The notes under the pieces were generated by a model. The model was given only the letters and a program-made list of their open reading frames with translations, did not search any database and was not told the DNA's origin. Positions 7,311-15,377 of a stretch of DNA of 33,262 bases are shown one piece after another. Numbering within the stretch: the first letter of the stretch is position 1; every line of letters starts with the position of its first letter. Location of the stretch: NCBI GenBank assembly GCA_020832135.1, contig JAFIFG010000141.1:1-33262 (forward strand), read 5' to 3'. The stretch is from Clostridiaceae bacterium (GTDB taxonomy: Bacteria > Bacillota > Clostridia > Peptostreptococcales > Natronincolaceae). The position numbers and the translations under genes were made by a program.

Positions 7311-8101
7311 TGTATCCTGCCTCCTTCTGTAAGACTACTTTCATCTAATTGATATATTTCATCAAAAAAATTCACCCTAAAACTACCGGCTAGATGACCA
7401 TTTTCCCCTAAGGATGCTCTTTCTCCAGCTAATGCCATAGTCAAATGACTGGCAACAGTAGCTGAAAACAAATCATCATTAGCACCACAAAAACCTGCCG
7501 TAAGGGCTCCTAGCATACAACCTGCTCCAGTGATTTTCGTTAGCATTTCTGTACCATTTTCAACAAGACAAACTTTATCACCATCAGTAATAATATCAGT
7601 TTTTCCTGTTGCTGATACGATACAATGCCATTTGTTAGCTAATGCTTTACATACCTCGATGCCATCATCTCCATCATCAATGGAATCTACACCTCGAACT
7701 TTACCGGCAATACCCAAAAGTGCTTTGATTTCCCCTAGATTTCCCTTTACTACATGAATTTTACCGAACTGTCTTAGTTTGTGAAGGTACTCAATTCTTG
7801 TGGGGATGGCACCACAGCCTACAGGATCTAAAACAACAGGTATGTTTTTTTCGGCTGCACCCTTTACTGCTAAAAGCATAGCTAATTCCTGTTCTTTTGT
7901 AAATGTACCAATATTTAGATAGATAGCATTGGATATTTTACTGAATTCATAGGCTTCGTCCGCTGCCTCACACATGGCAGGAGATGCACCTGCCGCCAAG
8001 AGTATGTTTGCACAATCATTAATGGTAACATAGTTTGTAATTGCCTGGACTAGAGGTGTCTTTTTCTTGACTGATTGAAAACTAGCTATTATATTCTCCA
8101 T
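7301..8101 (-). CDS. thiM: Hydroxyethylthiazole kinase
   Basis: ThiM phosphorylates hydroxyethylthiazole, a salvage step that feeds ThiE. The 266-aa ribokinase-fold protein shows the thiazole-binding N-terminus NYVTINDCANILLAAGASPAM at 23-43, VVLDPVGCGAIPTR at 89-102, and the catalytic anion hole TGAGCMLGAL at 191-200. It is the first gene of the operon. The ATG at 8101 follows the TPP riboswitch and its terminator on the minus strand, and an AGGAGG-type ribosome-binding site (CTCCT on the plus strand near 8112) precedes it. No de novo thiC, thiG or thiH is in the window, so the operon appears to serve salvage. Confidence 0.97.
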   Translation of the reverse strand: MENIIASFQSVKKKTPLVQAITNYVTINDCANILLAAGASPAMCEAADEAYEFSKISNAIYLNIGTFTKEQELAMLLAVKGAAEKNIPVVLDPVGCGAIPTRIEYLHKLRQFGKIHVVKGNLGEIKALLGIAGKVRGVDSIDDGDDGIEVCKALANKWHCIVSATGKTDIITDGDKVCLVENGTEMLTKITGAGCMLGALTAGFCGANDDLFSATVASHLTMALAGERASLGENGHLAGSFRVNFFDEIYQLDESSLTEGGRIQWL

Positions 8102-8163
8102 GTATATTCCCTCCTAGATTTTTCAGCTTTACAGAAAACCTTCCCGTGGAAGATGAAAATAAA

Positions 8164-8188
8164 ATAACTTCCTTTTTAAGGAAGTTAT
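8164..8188 (-). terminator. Riboswitch-controlled terminator of the thi operon
   Basis: An 11-bp stem (8164-8174 with 8178-8188) with a 3-base loop is followed on the minus strand by a U-rich tract. The segment 8180-8193 can pair instead with 8243-8257 at the 3' end of the aptamer: 13 pairs, one mismatch and one bulge. That would form an antiterminator when TPP is absent. Confidence 0.85.
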
Positions 8189-8248
8189 ATAAAATCTTGG
8201 TTTATTTTCTACATAAAGGGTTAACCTGTAAGTAGTAAGGACTTTATA

Positions 8249-8336
8249 TTAGCTTCCTACGATGGTATGACCCACATCAGGTTCAAGGGTTAATGAATTT
8301 AAATTCATCTCTCAGCACTCAAGGCACCCCTGCTAA
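8249..8336 (-). promoter_or_regulatory. TPP riboswitch (THI element)
   Basis: On the minus strand the aptamer shows the conserved blocks in order: GGGGTGCC, GCTGAGA, ACCCTTGAACCTGAT, and CATACCATCGTAGGAA. P1 is TTAGC at 8336-8332 with GCTAA at 8253-8249. TPP binding should stabilise P1, free the downstream terminator and switch off thiM-thiE-HAD-thiD. Confidence 0.98.
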
Positions 8337-8361
8337 TAAGAGTATTATTTATTTTTGTTTA

Positions 8362-8391
8362 AGTATAGCATCTCTTTCTATTTAGTGTCAA
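8362..8391 (-). promoter_or_regulatory. Promoter of the thi operon
   Basis: On the minus strand, TTGACA (8391-8386) and TATACT (8367-8362) are separated by 18 bp, and TGC before TATACT makes it an extended -10. Transcription would start near 8355, about 20 bases before the riboswitch P1 stem. Confidence 0.8.
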
Positions 8392-8488
8392 CTTATAGAA
8401 AATTTAACTTTTTACTTATATTTAAAAGGAAATTTCATAAATATATTGAATAGTTAGATTAATGAAGGAAAAGGAGGGTGTATGAATA

Positions 8489-9376
8489 ATGTATAAAGTA
8501 AGCAAGGACCAATGTATTTATAGTATGAATGCTAAACAAGAGACAGTACTAAAGGTTTCCACAGGTAGTACTGTAGAATTTGAAACCTATGATTGCTTTG
8601 AAAATCAAATTACAGATCATACCCAATCAATAGATAATCTTGACTGGAGTCGCATTAACCCTGCTACTGGGCCATTGTATGTTGAAGGAGCAGAAGAAGG
8701 AGATACACTAAAGATAGAAATATTAAAAATAGATGTTGGGGAAAAGGGAGTTATGGGGGCTATACCAGGAGTTGGAGTTATGGGGGATAAAGTTGAAAAT
8801 CCTGAGATGAAAATAGTTCCTATCAAAGACAACAAGGTAATATTTAATGATGATATTCACTTGCCATTAGAACCTATGATAGGGGTAATAGGTGTAGCAC
8901 CGAAGCATGAGGATATATCCTGTGGAACACCTGGTCATCATGGTGGTAATATGGATAATAAGAAGATAAGAGAAGGGGCTACTCTTTATTTGCCAATATT
9001 TACTGAAGGAGCTCTGCTATCTATAGGAGATCTCCATGCTGTTATGGGGGATGGAGAAGTGATGGTATCTGGAGTGGAAGTATGTGGTAGGGTGCAGGTG
9101 AAGGTAGAGGTTATAAAGGGAATTTCCATAGAAAATCCTCTGTTGGAGGATAAAGAAAACATTTATACCATAGCTTCTGATGAAGACCTTTTTACCGCAA
9201 CCAAAATGGCAACAGAAGATATGCAGAAAATAGTAATGAAGCAACTAAACATCTCCTTTAATGAGGCAGGTATGTTATTAAGTGCTGCAGGAAATGTTGA
9301 GATATGTCAAATCGTTGATCCCCTATTGACAGTAAGATTTGCCATGCCTAAAAAAATTATAAATAAGCTCTATTAG
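8489..9376 (+). CDS. Acetamidase/formamidase family protein
   Basis: The 295-aa protein belongs to the FmdA/AmdA family, which hydrolyses formamide or acetamide to ammonia and the acid. Family motifs seen are GPLYVEGAEEGDTL at 61-74, CGTPGHHGGNMD at 145-156, and GALLSIGDLHAVMGDGEV at 174-191 with the conserved His and acidic residues. The protein is somewhat shorter than fungal or proteobacterial formamidases (about 400 aa) and matches the shorter bacterial form. The ATG at 8489 lies 10 bases after AAGGAGGG. An earlier ATG at 8482 is out of frame and stops after four codons. It stands alone; the real substrate is unknown and may be another amide. Confidence 0.92.
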   Translation: MYKVSKDQCIYSMNAKQETVLKVSTGSTVEFETYDCFENQITDHTQSIDNLDWSRINPATGPLYVEGAEEGDTLKIEILKIDVGEKGVMGAIPGVGVMGDKVENPEMKIVPIKDNKVIFNDDIHLPLEPMIGVIGVAPKHEDISCGTPGHHGGNMDNKKIREGATLYLPIFTEGALLSIGDLHAVMGDGEVMVSGVEVCGRVQVKVEVIKGISIENPLLEDKENIYTIASDEDLFTATKMATEDMQKIVMKQLNISFNEAGMLLSAAGNVEICQIVDPLLTVRFAMPKKIINKLY

Positions 9377-9410
9377 AGAATCCATTAAAATGACAAAGTT
9401 AGTATAATTA

Positions 9411-9456
9411 AAACATAAATGATTTTAGATGATATCATCTAAAGTCATTTATGTTT
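9411..9456. terminator. Large inverted-repeat bidirectional terminator
   Basis: Two 23-base arms meet with no spacer at 9433/9434, with a single T-G mismatch. Such a repeat would fold into a long hairpin with a T-run on each strand. It lies between the convergent formamidase and amine oxidase genes. Confidence 0.85.
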
Positions 9457-9468
9457 GTATAAAAACTA

Positions 9469-11163
9469 TTATAGATTTGACAAAAGAGATTTACAAGCCT
9501 TAGCAACATCATTTGCTGCCATCATTCCCGTCTGTAATGATCCCTGCATCCAAGCTCTAGATACCGATACATGCTCTCCTGCAAAAAACACCCTGTTATT
9601 GTATTCTGGTGTTATGGATACCTTTGAAAATAAGCGATTTTCGCTAGGTGAGTAAAAAGAAAATGCTCCCCAAAACCATGGTTCCGTATTCCAGTGAACT
9701 GTTTTATAATCCTGCAAGAGATAATTAAGGCTTCCTCTGTGGAGGCCATGCACTGCTTCAAGCTGCCTTAAAATATCATATAGCCTTATGTTATCAGGGA
9801 TATTACCTAGTCTAACTGCATCCTGTCCCCAGTTATAGGAAGATAAAAGTACACCTGGAATCCTGGGGGGAACGGTATCTACAAAATCTCCGTGATCCGA
9901 TGGATACCATACGGTATTGATGGGTAGGTCAGTCTTGGATGCACCACCTATAATCCTTTCCTCTGGAGACCCTCTTTCCCAAAAACGATCTTGAAACAAA
10001 GAAGCAGTTTTTTGTGCTGACATATAGGTTAGTATTCTAATGGCCTGCATTTTTTTACTGCTAAACAAAGGGAAAAGCTCGACACGTCGTAGACTAGAAA
10101 AAGGTAGGGTACATACAACAAAGTCAAAATCCTCTTGTTTTATTACAGGGTCATCTTTGGTGTTGTAGTGGACACTAACACCGCCATCTACCCGATGTTG
10201 ACTTAGTGCCATCACCCTATGGCCTAACTTTAAAGAAACTTTACCTAGATCCATAGGAGAAATTCCATCATAACAATCCATAGGCATATCATGCAACAAA
10301 GCATTCAAGAAGGCTTGAGGTAGTAATGCTAAACCTCCTGGTATCTCATATAAATAAGAAAAACTGGCGGGGTAGGTTTCCATCAAAAACTCAAAGAAAC
10401 TATTATAAAGAAAACCTCCTGTAGAAGGGTTAACATTAGTTAACATTTCTATAGCTCCATCACTGAGGCCTAGCTTTTCCATGACTTGCCGGAGATTATA
10501 AAAGTCTGCAACGTCAAGAGAGGGGTGATAGTTTTCTCTGATTTGCAAAATTTCTTTACGAATTTCAGGAGGTATTTCCTTTAAAGGATCTAAAAAAACA
10601 CTATCCTCCAAATCAAACCATGGTGTATTTCTTTCGTCTTTGGTCATATCGAACTTTGGATAGATACACTGTTGCACACCTCTTCCCTGAGGGTCATTTC
10701 GTACTCTTTCACCTCTTACATAAATAAAGGCATTTTCATTGGTTTGAATAAAAGGTCGTGTATTAAGATTAAAAAGGTCAATGTAGTGCCAAGTACTTTC
10801 ATGGCTGACGGGAAACCTCATGGCACCTAGCTCTCCATAGAAGTTTAAATCCTTGTCAAAATAATGGGTATAGATCCTTCCACCAACTCTTTCTTCTTCT
10901 GCCTCCAGTAAGGTAACGTGGAATCCTAATTTCCTTAATTCGAAGGCTGCAGCTAAACCTGCCAGTCCTCCACCTAGAACTGCTACTTTAATATATTTGC
11001 ATGAACCAGGAGTATGGATGGTAGTAATATCAGGTGGGGGGCTTAGTAGTTTTATAATATTTTTAAAATCTTCTGTACGACTTTCCTGTTGTAGGGCTGT
11101 ATATAACAAATCATGTCTATCTTTAGTAGAAGGGTTATTAGGTTGCATAACGGATGATGTCAT
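9469..11163 (-). CDS. FAD-dependent amine oxidase (L-amino-acid oxidase-like)
   Basis: The 564-aa flavoprotein belongs to the amine oxidase family (Pfam Amino_oxidase). The ADP-binding fold is VAVLGGGLAGLAAAFELRKLG at about 60-80 with the ribose-binding Glu87, followed by RVGGRIYTH at 92-100. The C-terminal FAD block is VFFAGEHVSVSRAWMQGSLQTG, near residues 525-546. A 55-residue N-terminal extension precedes the FAD fold, with no signal peptide, so it is probably cytosolic. Relatives oxidise L-amino acids or amines and release H2O2 when O2 is the acceptor, which is odd for an anaerobe. The ATG at 11163 has AAAGGAGG upstream. Its substrate and acceptor cannot be read from the sequence. Confidence 0.9.
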   Translation of the reverse strand: MTSSVMQPNNPSTKDRHDLLYTALQQESRTEDFKNIIKLLSPPPDITTIHTPGSCKYIKVAVLGGGLAGLAAAFELRKLGFHVTLLEAEEERVGGRIYTHYFDKDLNFYGELGAMRFPVSHESTWHYIDLFNLNTRPFIQTNENAFIYVRGERVRNDPQGRGVQQCIYPKFDMTKDERNTPWFDLEDSVFLDPLKEIPPEIRKEILQIRENYHPSLDVADFYNLRQVMEKLGLSDGAIEMLTNVNPSTGGFLYNSFFEFLMETYPASFSYLYEIPGGLALLPQAFLNALLHDMPMDCYDGISPMDLGKVSLKLGHRVMALSQHRVDGGVSVHYNTKDDPVIKQEDFDFVVCTLPFSSLRRVELFPLFSSKKMQAIRILTYMSAQKTASLFQDRFWERGSPEERIIGGASKTDLPINTVWYPSDHGDFVDTVPPRIPGVLLSSYNWGQDAVRLGNIPDNIRLYDILRQLEAVHGLHRGSLNYLLQDYKTVHWNTEPWFWGAFSFYSPSENRLFSKVSITPEYNNRVFFAGEHVSVSRAWMQGSLQTGMMAANDVAKACKSLLSNL

Positions 11164-11352
11164 TGATTAACCTCCTTTTATAAGAGAAAAGATTTAATAA
11201 TATATATGACAAAATCCATGGGAATATTTAATTTTTTGATTTATTAAGTGAATTAAATTTTAGAAACTATTTTTAAAGTAAGCTTATAACTTTGTATAAC
11301 TTGACAAATAATAAAGCATAATGAAAATTAAGTAAAAGAAAGGAGTACATAA

Positions 11353-12645
11353 ATGAAGAAATATATAAGTTTTTTTATGATGATAGTACTTATATTTACT
11401 ATAGTTTTTACCAGTACAGGCTGTAGACCAGAAGATGTACCACCAGCTGAAGATCCAGAACCTGGAGAACCCATTGTAGAGGGACCTCAGGTACCCTGGG
11501 GAGAGGTGCCAGCTATTGAAGACATGATTATAGATTCCGCAGCATGGGAGGAGGAATATCCACTGATTTATCAATCCTTCCTGTTAACCGCTAGAATGGG
11601 TGACAACACAGTAGAGGATAGTACATTAGGAGGATTACATCCTACAGATTATTTAGAAAAATACCCCAACATTAAAATTCTTTACGAGGGCTTTGGCTTT
11701 GCCAAGGAGTACTATGCCGCAAGAGGCCATTATTACTCTATGGAGGATGTTATTAATACAGCTAGACCTAAACCAGGAGCCAACTGTTTAGCTTGTAAAA
11801 CTGGAGATTATGAAAGATTGTTTGTAGAACATGGTGAAGATTTATTTCTTATGGATTTTTACAAAACAGCCCAAGAGGTGGATCATCCTATAAGCTGTTA
11901 TAACTGCCATAGAAATGAACCAGAAGGAGAGATACAAGTTACAGGACCTCATTTAGCAGTAGGGCTGACACATTTAGAAGAAGAACCACCAGCGGGTACC
12001 TTAGCCTGTGCCCAATGCCACGTTGAGTATTATTTTGATACTGAAACGGGAGCAGTTACTCTCCCTTGGCATAATGGAACAGGTATAGATGAAATTGAAT
12101 CTTATTTTGACGAAATAAATTTTGCAGACTGGACACATCCTAGAACTGGAACACCACTTATTAAAGTACAGCATCCTGAGTTTGAAATGTATACCGGCAG
12201 TGTTCATGATAGGTTAGGTCTAAGCTGTGCCGATTGCCACATGCCTACCATGACAGAGGATGGAGAAGAATATGTATCCCACTGGGCAAAAAGTCCTTTA
12301 AAAACAGCCGAGGAGTCCTGTGGAGAATGTCATAGAGATAGTGAAGCCATCATTACACAAACTGAAGACATTCAGAGGGAAATAGATGCAATGCAGGTGG
12401 AGGTCAGTGATTTAATTGTACAGTTGATAGAAGAATTTGCTGATGCACTAGAAAGAAGAGTTATAGATGATGATGAAGTGATAGACAGGGTACGAAGTCT
12501 TCACAGAGCTTCACAGTATAGATGGGACTTTGTCATGGTGGAAAACTCAACAGGCTTCCATAATGCTAGTAAAGCAAGACAGGCACTAGAGAGAGCAAAA
12601 GAACAAGCAGAAGAAGCATTAGATATTTTAGCAGAGTATCAATAG
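11353..12645 (+). CDS. nrfA: Ammonia-forming cytochrome c nitrite reductase (pentahaem)
   Basis: NrfA reduces nitrite to ammonium with six electrons. The 430-aa product has five haem sites: the diagnostic catalytic CLACK at 145-149, and CxxCH at 182-186, 219-223, 292-296 and 323-327. Active-site and calcium residues are in place: Arg124 in ARGHYY, Glu225-Tyr226 after the third haem, and Lys271, Gln273, His274 in KVQH. The N-terminus is a lipoprotein signal with lipobox STGC (Cys24), then a Pro/Glu-rich linker to about 48, so it should be anchored on the outer face of the membrane. No nrfH quinol dehydrogenase gene is adjacent, so the electron donor is unclear. ResB and CcsA follow. The ATG at 11353 has AAAGGAG upstream. 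Confidence 0.96.
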   Translation: MKKYISFFMMIVLIFTIVFTSTGCRPEDVPPAEDPEPGEPIVEGPQVPWGEVPAIEDMIIDSAAWEEEYPLIYQSFLLTARMGDNTVEDSTLGGLHPTDYLEKYPNIKILYEGFGFAKEYYAARGHYYSMEDVINTARPKPGANCLACKTGDYERLFVEHGEDLFLMDFYKTAQEVDHPISCYNCHRNEPEGEIQVTGPHLAVGLTHLEEEPPAGTLACAQCHVEYYFDTETGAVTLPWHNGTGIDEIESYFDEINFADWTHPRTGTPLIKVQHPEFEMYTGSVHDRLGLSCADCHMPTMTEDGEEYVSHWAKSPLKTAEESCGECHRDSEAIITQTEDIQREIDAMQVEVSDLIVQLIEEFADALERRVIDDDEVIDRVRSLHRASQYRWDFVMVENSTGFHNASKARQALERAKEQAEEALDILAEYQ

Positions 12646-12652
12646 ATTCTTT

Positions 12653-12695
12653 AACTACCACTATCCAGATTTTAACAGATAGTGGTAGTTTCATT
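12653..12695 (+). terminator. Hairpin after nrfA
   Basis: A 13-bp perfect stem (12653-12665 with 12678-12690) has a 12-base loop and a short T-rich tail. It probably acts as a partial terminator, lowering transcription of resB-ccsA relative to nrfA. No separate strong promoter is seen before resB. Confidence 0.7.
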
Positions 12696-12720
12696 AAAAT
12701 TACATAGAGGAAGTGAGAAC

Positions 12721-13968
12721 TTGAATAAGGAAAATACAAACACTATAAATAAAAGTATAAACTTTTTAAAATCCATGAAATTTGGATTGATATTTTTGGG
12801 ACTCTCGGGAGCTATATCCGTCATAGGTTCTTTGATACCACAGGGGAATGAAGCTACATTTTATGAAAATAATTACTCATCTTTTTGGTCCAGTATGATC
12901 CTAGCATTAAAATTTGATGATATATACCATGCTTGGTATTTTGTCATTTTATTTGGTGCACTATGCTTGAGTTTGCTTCTATGTAGTGTTACAAAAATAA
13001 GTGGCATTATGAAACGGATGACAAGAATACCAGACAATAAAACAATGGTAAAACTATCAAAAGTGGATCAAGAGGCTGCAGATGTAAAAGAGATATTTAA
13101 GGCCCAAGGGTTTAATAAGTTTAAAATGTTGCAAAAAGACAATAATAAAATAATGTACTATAGTAAGAAGCATAGATTAGGCTATTTAGGCTCGTGGTTT
13201 ATACATGTAGGGGTACTATTAACCATTGTATTTTATGGTTATGGACAAATTGCTTTTTTCTCCACCAATATCTACGGTGTACCAGGTGAAATCAAAGCTG
13301 TACAGGGTACTGATTATCAAGTGGATATACAAGATTTTTATGTGGATTATAGAGAAGATGGTTCTGTAGAGCAATATACATCTAATGTTGAGCTTATAAA
13401 TAATGACGGTAAACTAGTGAAATCAACGAATGTTTATGTGAACAAACCCATGCGGCACGATGGTTATGCCTTCTATCAAACAGCTACTGGTTGGGCCACG
13501 GATTTCAAGATCTATAGGGGCGATGAATTAATCAAGGAGGATATATTTTATGAATCTACTGGGATTATAGAGGAGAGAGAAGAAATTGCCATTCAATTTA
13601 CTAGGTTTTTTCCAGACTTTCGAGCTACAGAGGGTGGCATTGTAAGTGTATCTAGTCAGCCTAATAATCCAAAGGTTCTGTACACTATATTTTTTCGAGG
13701 CCATAGGGTGGCAATGGGTGTTGCAGAGATAGGTGAAACCATAAATTGGTATCATTACAATTTTGTATTCGATAACCCTAGAATGTACACCTATTTGCAT
13801 ATTAATAAAATGCCAGGAAAAATTGGAGCTATGGTAGGATCTCTTCTTATTATGGTAGGATTGTTTTTATGCTTCTATATGAAACCAAAAGAAATGGTGG
13901 TAATGATGGAGGGGAATAGATTGGTTATTTTTGGAAATGATAAAAATAGATTTCAATCGATAGGATAA
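12721..13968 (+). CDS. resB: ResB-like cytochrome c biogenesis protein
   Basis: ResB (CcsB) is the partner of CcsA in System II cytochrome c synthesis, bringing haem to the apocytochrome outside the membrane. From the TTG at 12721 the product is 415 aa. This start is chosen because AGAGG lies 10 bases upstream, while the in-frame GTG at 12682 sits inside the preceding hairpin. The layout is typical: membrane segments at about 20-40, 72-92 and 157-176, a large extracellular domain at about 180-365, and a last segment at 368-387. HRLGYLGSWFIHVGVLL at 151-167 is the family block. It is followed by ccsA 20 bases later and lies after nrfA, its most obvious client. Confidence 0.9.
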   Translation: MNKENTNTINKSINFLKSMKFGLIFLGLSGAISVIGSLIPQGNEATFYENNYSSFWSSMILALKFDDIYHAWYFVILFGALCLSLLLCSVTKISGIMKRMTRIPDNKTMVKLSKVDQEAADVKEIFKAQGFNKFKMLQKDNNKIMYYSKKHRLGYLGSWFIHVGVLLTIVFYGYGQIAFFSTNIYGVPGEIKAVQGTDYQVDIQDFYVDYREDGSVEQYTSNVELINNDGKLVKSTNVYVNKPMRHDGYAFYQTATGWATDFKIYRGDELIKEDIFYESTGIIEEREEIAIQFTRFFPDFRATEGGIVSVSSQPNNPKVLYTIFFRGHRVAMGVAEIGETINWYHYNFVFDNPRMYTYLHINKMPGKIGAMVGSLLIMVGLFLCFYMKPKEMVVMMEGNRLVIFGNDKNRFQSIG

Positions 13969-13988
13969 AATGAAACGGAGGAGAAAGA

Positions 13989-14801
13989 ATGTTTGATGAA
14001 AGACATGCCTTTGCTATAACATTAATACTGTATAGTCTGTCTATGGTAACCTACTTTATTTTCTTTATGTTAAGAAGAGAAAACTATGCTAGCTATGGAA
14101 GTTTATTGGTGAAGTTAGGACTAATTTTTCATACTGTATCCTTGGCCAGTAGAACAGTGGCCGCCAGTAGATTACCTTTAGCCAGTCAATATGAATTTGC
14201 TACTACCTTTGCTTGGGGTATTGCCTTAAGCTTTGTAGGGTTTGAGTGGAAATACAAGTTCAAAGCAATGGGGACCTTTGTCACCCCGTTACTATTGGTT
14301 GTGGCATTTTATGCAGCTATGCAAAACAGGGATATAAGGCCATTGATGCCAGCTCTACAAAGCAATTGGATTGTGTTGCATGTAAGTACTGCTGTCTTTA
14401 GTTATGGAGCCTTTGCCATTGCCTGTGGTGTGTCTATTATGTACTTAGTTAGGGATAAATTCAAAGCTGATGCCTTCATTAATAAATATATGCCTAATTT
14501 TGAAATGTTGGATATTATAAGCTATAGGGCAATAGCCTTAGGGTTTATTATGTTGACGGTGGTAATTATCAGTGGTGCCATATGGGCAGAGCAGGCCTGG
14601 GGAAGGTATTGGCAATGGGATCCAAAGGAAACATGGTCCTTCATTACTTGGATTATATACTCCATTTATTTACATGTAAGACTAAATAAAGGATGGAAAA
14701 ATAAAAAAGCAGCATGGTTTGCTGTATTAGGGTTTATGGCTGTATTATTTACCTATATAGGTGTAAATACGATTTTAGTAGGCTATCACTCCTATGCATA
14801 A
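13989..14801 (+). CDS. ccsA: Cytochrome c synthase subunit CcsA/ResC
   Basis: The 270-aa polytopic protein of the CcsA/CcmC/CcmF haem-handling superfamily carries the tryptophan-rich WWD signature WGRYWQWDPKETWSF at 204-218, plus His131 and His267 at positions typical of external haem ligands. With ResB it ligates haem to CxxCH motifs. The ATG at 13989 has GGAGG upstream and lies 20 bases after resB. The placement after nrfA suggests specialisation for NrfA, including its CxxCK haem, as NrfI does in Wolinella. That is inference, since a general role in c-type cytochrome maturation is also possible. Confidence 0.94.
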   Translation: MFDERHAFAITLILYSLSMVTYFIFFMLRRENYASYGSLLVKLGLIFHTVSLASRTVAASRLPLASQYEFATTFAWGIALSFVGFEWKYKFKAMGTFVTPLLLVVAFYAAMQNRDIRPLMPALQSNWIVLHVSTAVFSYGAFAIACGVSIMYLVRDKFKADAFINKYMPNFEMLDIISYRAIALGFIMLTVVIISGAIWAEQAWGRYWQWDPKETWSFITWIIYSIYLHVRLNKGWKNKKAAWFAVLGFMAVLFTYIGVNTILVGYHSYA

Positions 14802-14852
14802 AAATGGGAGATATGCTATAATAAATAAAAATAAAAAAGGAAGGTGGAAGCC

Positions 14853-15356
14853 TTGAGAACAAAAACAACAGTAACGATGATGGTGATTTTAGCGATAATG
14901 TTGTTGATGATGGGTTGCTCTCCAAATGAAATAGCTGATGCTGGCGATGAAGAAGAGATAGATATAGAGATAGAGGGAGATATTGATTACATAGATAGAG
15001 AAGTCAGTCCTCCTGTAAGCAAAGATTTAAGAGAACAGCTTTTAGGTGCTTCCTCCATAGAACTAAAGGATACTCAGAACAGAACCATAGGCATGTTACA
15101 GGATCGAGAGGAGATCGCATCCTTCATTAATCAAATATTTGAATACGATAGAGAAGAAGAATATGTTGTAGATCAGCAAGTTAGAGTTATAGGTCCCATG
15201 AATTTTTATTTTGCTGATGATGAGGCTATATTTGGATTGATGAATGAAGCATATATTTATGTAGAGGGAAACTATTTTTTATTAGATAATAGGAAAGCAG
15301 CCAATATAAAGAGAACATTTAAATCTGATGTAGTAACAGCACCTGCAGGAAACTAA
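14853..15356 (+). CDS. Small lipoprotein of unknown function
   Basis: I do not recognise the family. From the TTG at 14853 the product is 167 aa. This start is preferred over a GTG at 14844 because the AAGGAAGGTGG ribosome-binding site (14837-14847) overlaps that GTG. A lipoprotein signal ends with lipobox MMGC near residue 22, followed by a strongly acidic Asp/Glu/Ile linker. The C-terminal domain (about 60-160) has a mixed helix/strand pattern and may bind something outside the membrane. It lies 51 bases after ccsA and may be cotranscribed. The terminator hairpin overlaps its stop codon. Confidence 0.75.
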   Translation: MRTKTTVTMMVILAIMLLMMGCSPNEIADAGDEEEIDIEIEGDIDYIDREVSPPVSKDLREQLLGASSIELKDTQNRTIGMLQDREEIASFINQIFEYDREEEYVVDQQVRVIGPMNFYFADDEAIFGLMNEAYIYVEGNYFLLDNRKAANIKRTFKSDVVTAPAGN

Positions 15357-15377
15357 AAGCAGGTGCTAGATTTTTTT
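15338..15377 (+). terminator. Terminator overlapping the lipoprotein stop codon
   Basis: AGCACCTGC (15338-15346) pairs with GCAGGTGCT (15359-15367), followed by seven T residues. The left arm lies inside the last codons of the lipoprotein gene. Confidence 0.9.

Noticed and set aside
11291-11308. Inverted repeat TTTGT...ACAAA upstream of nrfA as a Rex or FNR-type site
   Set aside because: Only the outer five bases pair and the length is wrong for the Rex consensus; too weak to call.
12682-12720. GTG at 12682 as the start of resB
   Set aside because: It lies within the terminator-like hairpin after nrfA and has no ribosome-binding site; the TTG at 12721 is better placed.
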